This document shows, one piece after another, positions 10,757 through 19,207 of a stretch of DNA of 64,000 bases (its first letter is position 1; every line of letters starts with the position of its first letter). The DNA is taken from assembly GCF_000374485.1 (NCBI RefSeq), contig NZ_KB894491.1:558546-622545 (forward strand), in the 5' to 3' direction. The position numbers were made by a program, and so were the translations under genes. This DNA is from Algicola sagamiensis DSM 14643. GTDB taxonomy: Bacteria > Pseudomonadota > Gammaproteobacteria > Enterobacterales > Alteromonadaceae. Below the pieces are notes generated by a model. That model saw only the letters and a program-made list of their open reading frames with translations, did not search any database and was not told where the DNA came from.

Positions 10757-11575
10757 ATGATGATTTCATATTTTACTGGCCTGAAATTCGACAAAGACAA
10801 ACTGGCTTCCTTCCAGGAAGCGTTTTATCAAAAAACAGGTGAAAAAAGTGTCGTATTAAAAAGTGGGTTGAGCGTCCTGAAGTATTACCGTCAGTTTCCG
10901 CCATTATTCGAATCTTGGCCCATCTACTTGCGTGAAGATCCTGCCCAAGATCACCTCACAAATTTATTATTTACTCTCTACCCACAATACTTTTTTGTAC
11001 TTGTTGTTCGTGGCCGCTTAGTTGGTTATGTATCAACGGCACCCATTTATGTTGATCCGGAGTCGAACCATTTACCCAATGAAGGATACACATGGGCAAT
11101 TTCTCATAGTCTTCGTCACTTTTTTCAGCGTAAAAATACTTTATGTGCCCTTGCTGCACTCATTGATCCATGTTTGAAGGGAGCTGGCCTTAGTCATATG
11201 ATGGTTGCTGCATTAAAACTTATAGCTCAAACGTTCGGTTATTCACGCTTGATTGTTCCTGTTCGCCCAATCCAGAAATCCCAATTCCCCCATGAATCAA
11301 TGACGGAATACTTAACGCGCCAGACACCGGAAGGTAAACCTTTCGATCCTTGGGTTCGTACACACCTTGCAAGTGGTGGGATCATGCGAAATACATGTGA
11401 ATTGTCAATCACGGTCCATGCTGATATCCAACAATGGGAAAGCTGGAGCGAGCAGCCATTACTGTCCGAACAAGTCACCTTGAAGGGAGGGTTGGCACCT
11501 TTACAAATCAACAAAGATGCCAATATTGCTACCTATCGAGAACCCAATATCTGGTTTGACTATGAGTTATCTTAA
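10757..11575 (+). CDS. GNAT-like acyltransferase family protein, substrate unknown
   Basis: 272-residue soluble protein. The segment [33 protein letters not shown]-like region (about 135-170) resembles the acetyl-CoA-binding loop and helix of the GNAT fold. The following pattern ([20 protein letters not shown], and [20 protein letters not shown] near the C-terminus) matches a little-studied group of large GNAT-like proteins best known from actinobacteria, by memory of that family. There is no good ribosome site before either of the two adjacent ATG codons. It is convergent with lnt and unlinked to any pathway here. Acyltransferase activity is inferred, not shown. Confidence 0.6.
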
Positions 11576-11582
11576 TCGGGAT

Positions 11583-13151
11583 TTAAAGTGGCAGAACTTG
11601 AGAACGAGCAAGACGCTTCTCTCTTAAAAAGCTCAGTAATCCAGAAGTCCCCATCAACAGCGCTAAGATCATCAACGGTGTATTGCCATACTTCCAATAT
11701 ACGGTTTGACCACGGACACGGTCTACCGTTGTTTTTAATACAGCATCTTCGAACTGTGGGATCTGTTTCACTATCTGTCCTTGCGCGTCAATCACCGCAG
11801 TGACACCATTATTTGTTGCTCGCAGCATTGGACGGCCATATTCTACCGCTCGCATACGCGCGATATCCAAATGTTGGTTCGGCCCAATTGAGTCTCCAAA
11901 CCAAGCGTCATTACTCACCGTCAGGATAAAGTCAGTTTCTTCTTTCAGTGATGCAGCAATCTGATTGGTGAACGCAACTTCAAAACAAATTGCAGGCACA
12001 AGGTTTAGGCCATTCGCAACCAAATTGGGCTGTACGAAGTCTCCACGCGTGAATGATGACATTGGTAAATCAAAGATAGGAGCAAGCTTTCGTAAGAATG
12101 TCTCAAAAGGAACAAACTCTCCAATAGGTAACAAGTGATGTTTATAATATCGATTCGGATGATTAAAATAATATTGGCCGCTCTCGTCTTTCTGTTCTTT
12201 TTTTCCAACGACGACCAAGGCATTATAAATCTCTTTTGTGCGCCAGAAATAACTAATGATCCCAGAGATCAATGCTGTGTTATTATTGGCAGCCGCCTTA
12301 TCCAAATTCTCTAAGAAATCCTGTGCTGAAGGCTCTAATGCTGGAATGGCAGCTTCTGGCCAGATGATCAGATCTGTTTCCGAGAAATGTGGGCGCGTCA
12401 TATCCATATACTTTAACATCGTGGACCATTCTTTTTCCGGGATCCAGCGCATCTCCTGTGGAATATTACCTTGGACCAATAATACTCGGCTTTCCCCTTT
12501 TTTATATATACCATTGCCTTGTAACAGAAAAAGGCCGCTAAAAAAGACCACACATGCAACTAATGGACGCCATTGTTTTTGCATCATGGCTACTACCATA
12601 CAAGAAGCAAAAAACATTAACATAAACATCAGACCGGTTTCACCAATCAGGCTTGCCAATGGATAAAGTGGTCCATCGGTTTGGCTGTAGCCTAGAGATA
12701 ACCAAGGAAAGCCAGTAAATAACCAACTTCGGATCCACTCAACACCCCACCAGATTGGTGCTGTCATCAATGGCCAGTACCGCGTAGGGAATTTAGTCAG
12801 TAACCAGCCAAAAACGAGTGGAAAGAGGGATAGATAAGCCACGAGTAATCCAATCAAGCTCAGGGAACCAATTAGAGGTAAGCCGCCAAAAGTCGCAATA
12901 CTCACGTGTACCCAAGAAACACCACCCGAAAACCAACCAACACCAAAGATAAAGCTGATTTTTTTCACATGTTTTGTAGTTTCTGAATTCGCTTTCGCAT
13001 AGGCCAACAGCAAAAGAAACCCGCTCAATGTGGCAAAAGGGATCATCCAAAAATGATATGGAGCATAGGAAAAAGTATTGAGAAAACCAAGAATATATGC
13101 GGTCAGACTCAGGCCTAATGCAGTCCGATGGCGTAGAAAAAACTGATTCAT
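11583..13151 (-). CDS. lnt: Apolipoprotein N-acyltransferase
   Basis: Inner-membrane enzyme that adds the third acyl chain to the N-terminal cysteine of lipoproteins, taking it from a phospholipid. It is 522 residues: about seven or eight membrane helices, then a periplasmic nitrilase-like domain. The catalytic triad is visible as E266 (IIWPEAAIP), K337 (RYYKHHLLPIGE) and C389 (VPAICFEVAF), very close to the positions in the E. coli enzyme (267, 335, 387). It follows corC as in enterobacteria, with a hairpin (13241-13268) in the gap. Essential in most gammaproteobacteria. Confidence 0.96.
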   Translation of the reverse strand: MNQFFLRHRTALGLSLTAYILGFLNTFSYAPYHFWMIPFATLSGFLLLLAYAKANSETTKHVKKISFIFGVGWFSGGVSWVHVSIATFGGLPLIGSLSLIGLLVAYLSLFPLVFGWLLTKFPTRYWPLMTAPIWWGVEWIRSWLFTGFPWLSLGYSQTDGPLYPLASLIGETGLMFMLMFFASCMVVAMMQKQWRPLVACVVFFSGLFLLQGNGIYKKGESRVLLVQGNIPQEMRWIPEKEWSTMLKYMDMTRPHFSETDLIIWPEAAIPALEPSAQDFLENLDKAAANNNTALISGIISYFWRTKEIYNALVVVGKKEQKDESGQYYFNHPNRYYKHHLLPIGEFVPFETFLRKLAPIFDLPMSSFTRGDFVQPNLVANGLNLVPAICFEVAFTNQIAASLKEETDFILTVSNDAWFGDSIGPNQHLDIARMRAVEYGRPMLRATNNGVTAVIDAQGQIVKQIPQFEDAVLKTTVDRVRGQTVYWKYGNTPLMILALLMGTSGLLSFLREKRLARSQVLPL

Positions 13152-13240
13152 GTATAACGTCTGGCTCTTTTCGAGATATTATTCGTCGATGCGTTAGGCG
13201 AACTATACCGCAGGATGGCAGATGTCCCAAAAGATTTTTC

Positions 13241-13268
13241 AAAGTACTCAGGGAACACTGAGTACTTT
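13241..13268 (-). other. Perfect hairpin in the corC-lnt gap
   Basis: An 11-base perfect inverted repeat (AAAGTACTCAG and its complement) around a six-base loop. No T-run follows on the minus strand, so complete termination is unlikely; an attenuator or a processing/stability element is more plausible. A further GAGTACTT copy lies close to the corC stop. Confidence 0.5.
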
Positions 13269-13297
13269 GAGCGATAAGAAGAAATGAAAAAGAGTAC

Positions 13298-14167
13298 TTA
13301 AACGGTTTCTTCTTCTTTTGGTAAGACGACTTGTAATTGTTGAATTCGGCGAGAGTCAGCGCTGCTGACTTTAAATGTCAAGTCACCCAACTCGATATTC
13401 TCTCCTGCCGAAGGCATGTGTCCAAACGCATGCAATACAATCCCACCGATTGTATCGGCCTCTTCTTCGTCGAACTTTGTCCCAAAGAACTCATTGAATT
13501 CATTGAGCGGTGTCAAAGCCTGTACAGAAAATACGTTTTTAGATAGACGTTTAATATCTTCCTGATGACGCTCTTGGGTATCGTGCTCATCTTCGATTTC
13601 TCCGACAATCTCTTCAAGAATATCTTCAATCGTCACTAATCCAGATACTCCCCCATATTCATCAATCACAACGGCCATGTGGTATCTTTGCTGTCGGAAC
13701 TCACGTAGCAGCGAATCAACACTTTTACTTTCAGGAACAAGAACTACAGGACGGATCACGTCTTTCAACATGAGTTGGGCGTCTTTTTGTTGAAAGCCAT
13801 ATGCGAGCAAATCTTTTGCCAGTAAGATCCCTTCAACATGATCTTTGTCTTCAGTGATGACAGGAAAGCGGGAATGGGCAGATTCAATTACCAAAGGAAT
13901 GAAATCTTCCAGCGACTGATCGATATCAATAGTGACCATCTGAGAACGTGGGATCATAATGTCGCGAACTTTCATTTCGGACACGCTTAAGACGCCTTCA
14001 ATCATCTCTTTGGTTTGCGGATCGATCAGATCGCGCTCTTCTGCATCTTGAATTAAATCTACGAGATCTTCTCTATTTTGCGGCTCCCCTTGGAAAAGTT
14101 GGCTGAGCTTATCTAGCCAGCTTTTATTGGAGGAACCGTTGGTAGAGTGAGGGTTTTCGTCGCTCAT
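13298..14167 (-). CDS. corC: CorC/YbeX CBS-domain protein
   Basis: 289-residue cytoplasmic protein with paired CBS domains (about 65-190; VRDIMIPRSQMVTID starts the first, YGGVSGLVTIEDILEEIVGEI ends the second) and a C-terminal CorC_HlyC domain. The family is linked to magnesium/cobalt homeostasis, and in enterobacteria ybeX lies in the ybeZYX-lnt operon with effects on ribosome assembly. The same operon is present here, with 13 bases between ybeY and this gene. Confidence 0.93.
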   Translation of the reverse strand: MSDENPHSTNGSSNKSWLDKLSQLFQGEPQNREDLVDLIQDAEERDLIDPQTKEMIEGVLSVSEMKVRDIMIPRSQMVTIDIDQSLEDFIPLVIESAHSRFPVITEDKDHVEGILLAKDLLAYGFQQKDAQLMLKDVIRPVVLVPESKSVDSLLREFRQQRYHMAVVIDEYGGVSGLVTIEDILEEIVGEIEDEHDTQERHQEDIKRLSKNVFSVQALTPLNEFNEFFGTKFDEEEADTIGGIVLHAFGHMPSAGENIELGDLTFKVSSADSRRIQQLQVVLPKEEETV

Positions 14168-14180
14168 GAGATACCTTTAT

Positions 14181-14642
14181 TTAATCATTCACATCATCTT
14201 GATAAGGATTTGGAAAGCCCAGTTTATCGAGAATATCGATTTCCAGCGCTTCCATTTCTTCTGCTTCTGAATCTTCTATATGGTCGAACCCTTGCAAATG
14301 CAAGGCCCCATGGACAACCATATGCGCCCAATGTGCAATTTCTTGTTTATGTTGTGCTTTCGCTTCACTCACAACCACATCTGCACAAATCACAAGATCA
14401 CCAAGTAAATTGATCTCAACACCCTCTGGTACTTCGAATGGAAACGACAGAACATTTGTCGGTTTATCTTTTCCTCGGTATTGTGCATTGAGCGATTGGC
14501 TCTCTTGGGACTCAACAATTCGAACCGTTACCTCAGCTTCTGGCTGCCGAGGTAATACAGCAGCTTCTAACCACTGTATCACTACAGACTCTTCAGGTAA
14601 ATTCACAGCATCACATGCGATTTGATAATCCAGTGTGATCAT
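14181..14642 (-). CDS. ybeY: Endoribonuclease YbeY
   Basis: Metal-dependent single-strand endoribonuclease of 153 residues that acts in 16S rRNA 3' maturation and 70S ribosome quality control. The zinc-binding H-x3-H-x5-H motif is H111, H115, H121 ([11 protein letters not shown]). Its start ATG (14640-14642) directly abuts the end of the phoH-like gene, so the genes are coupled in an operon. Confidence 0.95.
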   Translation of the reverse strand: MITLDYQIACDAVNLPEESVVIQWLEAAVLPRQPEAEVTVRIVESQESQSLNAQYRGKDKPTNVLSFPFEVPEGVEINLLGDLVICADVVVSEAKAQHKQEIAHWAHMVVHGALHLQGFDHIEDSEAEEMEALEIDILDKLGFPNPYQDDVND

Positions 14643-15737
14643 TTACTGCTCCTGTCCTCGCGATTGAACTGCGTCTGATAAAATCTCCTGATTTTTTGCT
14701 TCCTTAGCTTTCGCTTGATCGCGGATCTTCTCAAGGCGGTGTTTCTCTTCATAAGCCTCGTAAGCTTCTACTACACTTGCAACAACTGGGTGACGCACAA
14801 CATCAGATGATTGGAAGAAATTGAAACTGATCTCATCAATCTCTCCCAGTACATCAATCGCATGGCGCAGCCCAGAGCGAACTCCACGTGGTAAATCAAC
14901 CTGAGTAATATCACCAGTGATCACCGCTTTGGAATTAAAACCAATTCGAGTCAGGAACATTTTCATCTGCTCGGTTGTGGTATTTTGACTTTCATCCAGA
15001 ATAATAAATGCATCATTGAGCGTCCGACCACGCATATAAGCAAGGGGAGCAACTTCTATGATATTCCGCTCAATCAAACGCTCTACCCGTTCAAAGCCAA
15101 GCATTTCAAATAATGCATCGTATAACGGGCGTAAATATGGGTCGACTTTCTGGGAAAGGTCACCAGGTAAGAAGCCAAGTTTTTCTCCGGCTTCAACCGC
15201 TGGCCGAGTAAGAAGAATACGACGGATCTCCTGACGCTCTAATGCATCAACCGCACATGCAACGGCTAGATATGTCTTTCCTGTTCCCGCTGGGCCAATA
15301 CCAAAACTAATATCGTGGGCAAGTACATTGGAAACATACTGGCTTTGGTGGGGGTTTCTTGGCTTGATCACACCACGTTTCGTTTTGATAAACGTATCAT
15401 GGCTGTGATCCATCTGAGCACTATCTTCCAACTTGATATGTTCTTGAATGGTCAGGTGAACTTGCTCTGGTTCAATATCTTGAACCTGGCCTTTGACAGC
15501 TTGCGTCTCAACATAAAGACTCTTAAGCAAATCAATAGTTTGTTGAGCTTGCTGTGGTTTTCCAAGAACTTTGAAATGATTACTGCGATAGGCGATTTCT
15601 ACACCGAGACGCCGTTCGATTTGTTTCAAGTTATCGTCGAAAGGTCCGCAAAGGCTGACTAGGCGCTGACTCTCTGCTGGCTCTAAATAAACTTCCAACG
15701 ATTTCAACTGATTACTCAAAGTGGGTTTATTCCTCAT
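14643..15737 (-). CDS. ybeZ: PhoH-like ATPase YbeZ
   Basis: Cytoplasmic P-loop protein of the PhoH family that works with YbeY in RNA metabolism. It has an N-terminal region aligned with YbeZ (AESQRLVSLCGPFDDNLKQI), Walker A GPAGTGKT (about 151-158 from this start) and Walker B AFIILDESQN. From the ATG at 15737 the protein is 364 residues; the frame is open to a TTG at 15755 just after miaB, which may instead be the start since GAGG is 12 bases from the ATG. The C-terminus is Lys/Glu-rich and somewhat longer than in E. coli. Confidence 0.93.
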   Translation of the reverse strand: MRNKPTLSNQLKSLEVYLEPAESQRLVSLCGPFDDNLKQIERRLGVEIAYRSNHFKVLGKPQQAQQTIDLLKSLYVETQAVKGQVQDIEPEQVHLTIQEHIKLEDSAQMDHSHDTFIKTKRGVIKPRNPHQSQYVSNVLAHDISFGIGPAGTGKTYLAVACAVDALERQEIRRILLTRPAVEAGEKLGFLPGDLSQKVDPYLRPLYDALFEMLGFERVERLIERNIIEVAPLAYMRGRTLNDAFIILDESQNTTTEQMKMFLTRIGFNSKAVITGDITQVDLPRGVRSGLRHAIDVLGEIDEISFNFFQSSDVVRHPVVASVVEAYEAYEEKHRLEKIRDQAKAKEAKNQEILSDAVQSRGQEQ

Positions 15738-15771
15738 ATTGGAGCGGCGCCTCAAGCACCGCTATCCCTTA

Positions 15772-17205
15772 TTACGGGGTATAAATGCCAACCCCGGATC
15801 CGTCAACCTGTGACGTGTTCTCATTAGACTTAGACAATATTTCTGCTGGAGAAATTTCACGTCGAAGGTTCATTTCATCTTCACTTCTAACAAACTCAGC
15901 ACGAAGTGAGTTTGTATAAACATCGGTGATGTTTACATCAACAAATTGACCAATGAGTGTATGCGGGCCTTCAAAGTTAACAACTCGGTTATTCTCCGTG
16001 CGACCACGCAACTCCATTGGGTTCTTTTTCGAAGGCCCTTCGACAAGAATTCGCTGTTCAGTACCCAGCATGTCTCGACTGATCTTCAATGCAGACTGAT
16101 TGATTCGGTCTTGAAGAATATGTAATCGCTGCTTTTTAACTTCTTCCGGCACATCATCCGGTAAATCTGCTGCTGGTGTACCAGGACGCGAACTATAAAT
16201 AAAGCTAAAACTGTGATCAAAACCGATATCGTTGATCAGCTTCATTGTATCTTCAAAATCTTTATCTGTTTCGTTCGGGAAACCAATAATAAAGTCAGAT
16301 GACATACTGATATTTGGACGAACTTTGCGAAGTTTTCTGATCGTGGACTTGTACTCCAGCGCCATATGACCACGCTTCATGAAGTTTAAAACACGATCAG
16401 AGCCACTTTGTACTGGCAGATGTAGATGATCGACCAGCTCTGGCACATCCGCATAGGCGTCGATAATATCATCCGTAAACTCAACTGGGTGTGATGTGGT
16501 ATAACGAATACGATCAATACCGTCGATGGCCGCTACATAACGGAGCAATTCGGAGAAGTGACAAATATCACCATCATGGGTCTCACCACGGTATGCATTC
16601 ACATTTTGTCCAAGTAGATTCACTTCACGGACACCCTGTTCTGCCAGCTGAGCAATTTCAAACAATACATCATCAAGCGGACGGCTGACTTCTTCTCCAC
16701 GGGTATAAGGGACGACGCAGAAGGTACAATATTTACTACATCCTTCCATAATCGAAACAAATGCACTCGGCCCTTCCGCACGTGGCTCAGGTAAGCGGTC
16801 AAATTTTTCGATCTCAGGGAATGAAACATCAATGACAGAGTCGCCCTGATGTACCTGCTTGATCATTTCCGGTAGGCGGTGCAATGTTTGTGGGCCAAAA
16901 ATAATATCCACAAATGGCGCACGCTGGCGAATTGTTTCACCTTCTTGAGAAGCAACGCAGCCACCAACACCAATCACCAAATCTGGTTTTGAATCCTTGA
17001 GCGTTTTCCAGCGCCCAAGTTGATGGAAAACTTTTTCTTGTGCTTTTTCACGGATAGAACAAGTATTCAAAAGGATCACATCAGCTTCTTCTGCTTCTTC
17101 TGTGAATGTATACCCGTGTGTTGCATCGAGGAGATCTGCCATCTTTTGAGAATCATACTCATTCATTTGGCAGCCCCAGGTTTTAATATGAAGCTTTTTA
17201 CCCAT
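15772..17205 (-). CDS. miaB: tRNA-2-methylthio-N6-dimethylallyladenosine synthase MiaB
   Basis: Radical-SAM methylthiotransferase that converts i6A37 to ms2i6A37 in tRNAs reading UNN codons. It begins [18 protein letters not shown], whose cysteine is one of three that bind the auxiliary cluster. The radical-SAM motif is CSKYCTFC (about 155-162), and a C-terminal TRAM domain follows (about 380-445). The ATG at 17205 was chosen over the GTG at 17211 because it matches the E. coli start and has AAGTGG just upstream. First gene of the miaB-ybeZ-ybeY-corC-lnt operon. The tail after the TRAM domain is unconserved and slightly longer than usual. Confidence 0.96.
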   Translation of the reverse strand: MGKKLHIKTWGCQMNEYDSQKMADLLDATHGYTFTEEAEEADVILLNTCSIREKAQEKVFHQLGRWKTLKDSKPDLVIGVGGCVASQEGETIRQRAPFVDIIFGPQTLHRLPEMIKQVHQGDSVIDVSFPEIEKFDRLPEPRAEGPSAFVSIMEGCSKYCTFCVVPYTRGEEVSRPLDDVLFEIAQLAEQGVREVNLLGQNVNAYRGETHDGDICHFSELLRYVAAIDGIDRIRYTTSHPVEFTDDIIDAYADVPELVDHLHLPVQSGSDRVLNFMKRGHMALEYKSTIRKLRKVRPNISMSSDFIIGFPNETDKDFEDTMKLINDIGFDHSFSFIYSSRPGTPAADLPDDVPEEVKKQRLHILQDRINQSALKISRDMLGTEQRILVEGPSKKNPMELRGRTENNRVVNFEGPHTLIGQFVDVNITDVYTNSLRAEFVRSEDEMNLRREISPAEILSKSNENTSQVDGSGVGIYTP

Positions 17206-17585
17206 TACCACTTATAGCCTTCGTACATTTTCGCGTTTAGGAATCTAAGAAAGCACCGCCAGCCAGCATGATGGCTGAACATCAAAGATTTTCGACAAAG
17301 AAACAATAAAGCCCTAGCCAAAGTTGCACATTTTATCTTGTTTCTAAGACGCTGGCTACTTTCATGTTGGACTGACTTGTATCCGTCTTTCATTTCTGGA
17401 AAATCAACACTTAGAATGAATTATTTGTATTATTACGAAAAAATAAAACTATTTTCTGAAACAATTTCAAATCCACTGTTACAAAATAGTCAGTAAACGA
17501 ATTTTAAATTGAAAGATATCTCGGATCTCCCATTTCAATCGATATCTTTTACGAGTAAATCACGACGTAAGTTGAGGAAAGAATT
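17206..17585. other. Gene-free divergent region between miaB and the RhoGAP-like gene
   Basis: About 380 bases without a supported gene. It must hold the miaB promoter (minus) and the promoter of the RhoGAP-like gene (plus). It becomes A+T-rich with A-tracts from about 17400 towards the RhoGAP-like gene, as is common upstream of transferred genes. A short hairpin (CAGCCA/TGGCTG) lies near 17258-17275. No convincing -35/-10 pair could be fixed. Confidence 0.5.
17512..17549 (+). repeat. Inverted repeat upstream of the RhoGAP-like gene
   Basis: AAAGATATC (17512-17520) and its exact complement GATATCTTT (17541-17549) are separated by 20 bases, with a second overlapping pair ATTGAAA/TTTCAAT. The centre is about 55 bases before the start codon. 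It could be a dyad operator or a hairpin in the 5' leader; no named regulator is recognised. Confidence 0.45.
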
Positions 17586-18707
17586 ATGGCAGTAACTCCT
17601 ACTGGCCTTGTCGGAAATAGAATCCAGCAGTTTGAGCAGCTTAGCCAAGCTCAAAAAAATGATTCCCCGAAAGGACAACCGAAAACAACGGACACTTCTG
17701 GTTCAAATGTGTCAGAACTACAGAATAAGCTTGCGGGTAAGTTAACCCAGTCCGCCATCCTTGGCAAAACGGACTTTCAACATATCAAAGCTGAAAAAGC
17801 AATGGCTGATGCCTCTACGCAAACAGATGACATTGCTCAGCAACCAGAGACTCAGTTAAAAAGCAAATCTATAAAGTTAGGCTTTAAAGATTCAGCAGTA
17901 CTGTTCTTAATGAAGACAGGAATTATCAAACCTGAAACGGCTATTTCTCATATCAAACCTGAGAATAAAGATAGTGTTGCTACCTCTTTATTCGAAAAGG
18001 GCAAGCTAAGTGCTTCTGATACTCTTTCTCACTTAAAACCTGAAAATAAAGAAGGCTTCGCTCTTTCTTCATTTGAAAAAGGCAAGCTAAGAGCTTCTGA
18101 GACTCTCCCTCACTTAAGCTCTGAAAAGCAAAAAGCTTTTGAAGCAACGAAAACAGAAAATTTTGCAGATTTCGCTCAAGTACTAAAAACAGCTGGTTTA
18201 CAGAAAGTTGATGGCCTCTTTCGAGTCCCAGGAAATCAAGCAGTTTCAATAGAAATGAGAGAGAGCTTATATAAAAGTGATTTTGCCGCAGGTGATTCCA
18301 GTGAGCTTACAGATTCCGAGCTTTATGCTATGGCTGATGTGTTTAAAGCAGAGTTAAGAAATATTCAACCTTTCTCTGGTGATGACATTAAAACGATGGC
18401 TAGTCTTATCAAAAGCGAAAAATATCAAAATGGGGATGGTAGTGAGTTAATCAGCTTTGCAAAAACAAAGTTATCCTCATTTTCGAAAGAGCAATCAAGC
18501 AGATTGAATACTATCTTTGGTACTGCTGGTGAACTATTTGATGTTGCTGATGAAGGTAATACATCCGAATTCAGCAAAAACACTATTGCACAATTAATCG
18601 GCCATAGTATGATCTTAACCGACGTAAAAATGGACCTATCACTTATAGGCACATCACAGTCAGTCGCACATCAACTCTTAGCAAACGCTGAAGCACTTGT
18701 GAAGTAA
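17586..18707 (+). CDS. RhoGAP-domain-like protein, candidate secreted effector
   Basis: 373 residues with no classical signal peptide or membrane helix. Residues 1-95 are polar and rich in S, T, Q and K, like a type III effector leader. Residues 108-188 hold three repeats of about 27 residues (FEKGKL..S.TL.HLKPENKE). Residues 189-373 match the eukaryotic RhoGAP fold at its three conserved boxes: VDGLFRVPGN with arginine finger R213; FKAELR (K254, R258; the K-x-x-L-R pattern of p50RhoGAP); and EFSKNTIAQLIGHSMI (326-342), which aligns gaplessly with the K-M-T-x-x-N-L-A-x-V-F-G-P box, though its Asn is Thr333. Family knowledge: RhoGAPs switch off Rho-type GTPases, which bacteria lack. Inference: the protein acts in a eukaryotic host. 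The ribosome site (TTGAGGAAAGAATT before ATG) is strong. Monocistronic and sited in a gap of otherwise conserved synteny. No secretion gene or chaperone is nearby. Confidence 0.72.
   Translation: MAVTPTGLVGNRIQQFEQLSQAQKNDSPKGQPKTTDTSGSNVSELQNKLAGKLTQSAILGKTDFQHIKAEKAMADASTQTDDIAQQPETQLKSKSIKLGFKDSAVLFLMKTGIIKPETAISHIKPENKDSVATSLFEKGKLSASDTLSHLKPENKEGFALSSFEKGKLRASETLPHLSSEKQKAFEATKTENFADFAQVLKTAGLQKVDGLFRVPGNQAVSIEMRESLYKSDFAAGDSSELTDSELYAMADVFKAELRNIQPFSGDDIKTMASLIKSEKYQNGDGSELISFAKTKLSSFSKEQSSRLNTIFGTAGELFDVADEGNTSEFSKNTIAQLIGHSMILTDVKMDLSLIGTSQSVAHQLLANAEALVK
17907..18149 (+). repeat. Three tandem 81-bp (27-residue) coding repeats
   Basis: Units at residues 108-134, 135-161 and 162-188 of the RhoGAP-like protein. 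Units 1 and 2 share SHxKPENK plus A-x-S; units 2 and 3 share FEKGKL-x-AS-x-TL-x-HL. The copies have diverged at the DNA level, so the duplication is not recent. Repeats in this position may form a helical spacer or a binding surface. Confidence 0.65.
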
Positions 18708-18722
18708 TCGAAAAAATCAGAC

Positions 18723-18755
18723 TCAAGAAGAAGCGTATCATGCGCTTCTTCTTGA
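18723..18755. terminator. Hairpin between convergent RhoGAP-like and membrane-protein genes
   Basis: A 13-base perfect stem (TCAAGAAGAAGCG and its complement) with a seven-base loop, just after the RhoGAP-like stop and 18 bases beyond the minus-strand gene end. On the minus strand a run of six T follows a few bases later; the plus side lacks one. Probably a shared terminator of the two convergent units. Confidence 0.6.
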
Positions 18756-18772
18756 TAAAATGAATACCGACT

Positions 18773-19207
18773 TCAAATATTCTCTTTTTTGTCCCCAAAA
18801 GTGTCATTCCATATCCCCTTTGCCTCATAAGCATACATCCACAAGCAAATGAACATTCCGAAATCAAGAATAAAAGCAATCATATGCATGATGCCAAGAC
18901 CTTCTCGAAAGACAGATAAGCTCCCACGAGATAAAACAACCTCAATATAGTCATAATTTTGAATAATAAAATTGATCGGCACATACCATTGCCAAAATCG
19001 TTGAAATAAAAAGCGCGCACCAAAAATATAACTGAATGCGCCTACCATTGATAAGTAGGACAACCCCATGATCACACATCCTTGTAAATCTTTAAAAATA
19101 GGGGCAGAAATGGCAAGCAGATATAAATGTGCAGATAATGTTGGTGCCAAAATAACGAGCCACCAAAGACGCTTCTTCTGGAAATCTACACGCTGATACA
19201 AGTTCAT
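18773..19207 (-). CDS. Hypothetical four-helix membrane protein coupled to the sensor gene
   Basis: 144 residues with about four membrane segments (about 14-36, 42-62, 72-86 weak, and 108-128). No family recognised. Its ATG overlaps the stop of the large sensor gene (ATGA), so the two are translated as a coupled pair. Inference: a membrane partner or output component of that sensor, since no response regulator is encoded here. Confidence 0.7.
   Translation of the reverse strand: MNLYQRVDFQKKRLWWLVILAPTLSAHLYLLAISAPIFKDLQGCVIMGLSYLSMVGAFSYIFGARFLFQRFWQWYVPINFIIQNYDYIEVVLSRGSLSVFREGLGIMHMIAFILDFGMFICLWMYAYEAKGIWNDTFGDKKENI

Noticed and set aside
17586-18707. YopE/ExoS/SptP-type bacterial GAP domain
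   Set aside because: That family has a different arginine-finger context (GPLRSL-type); the boxes here fit the eukaryotic RhoGAP family.
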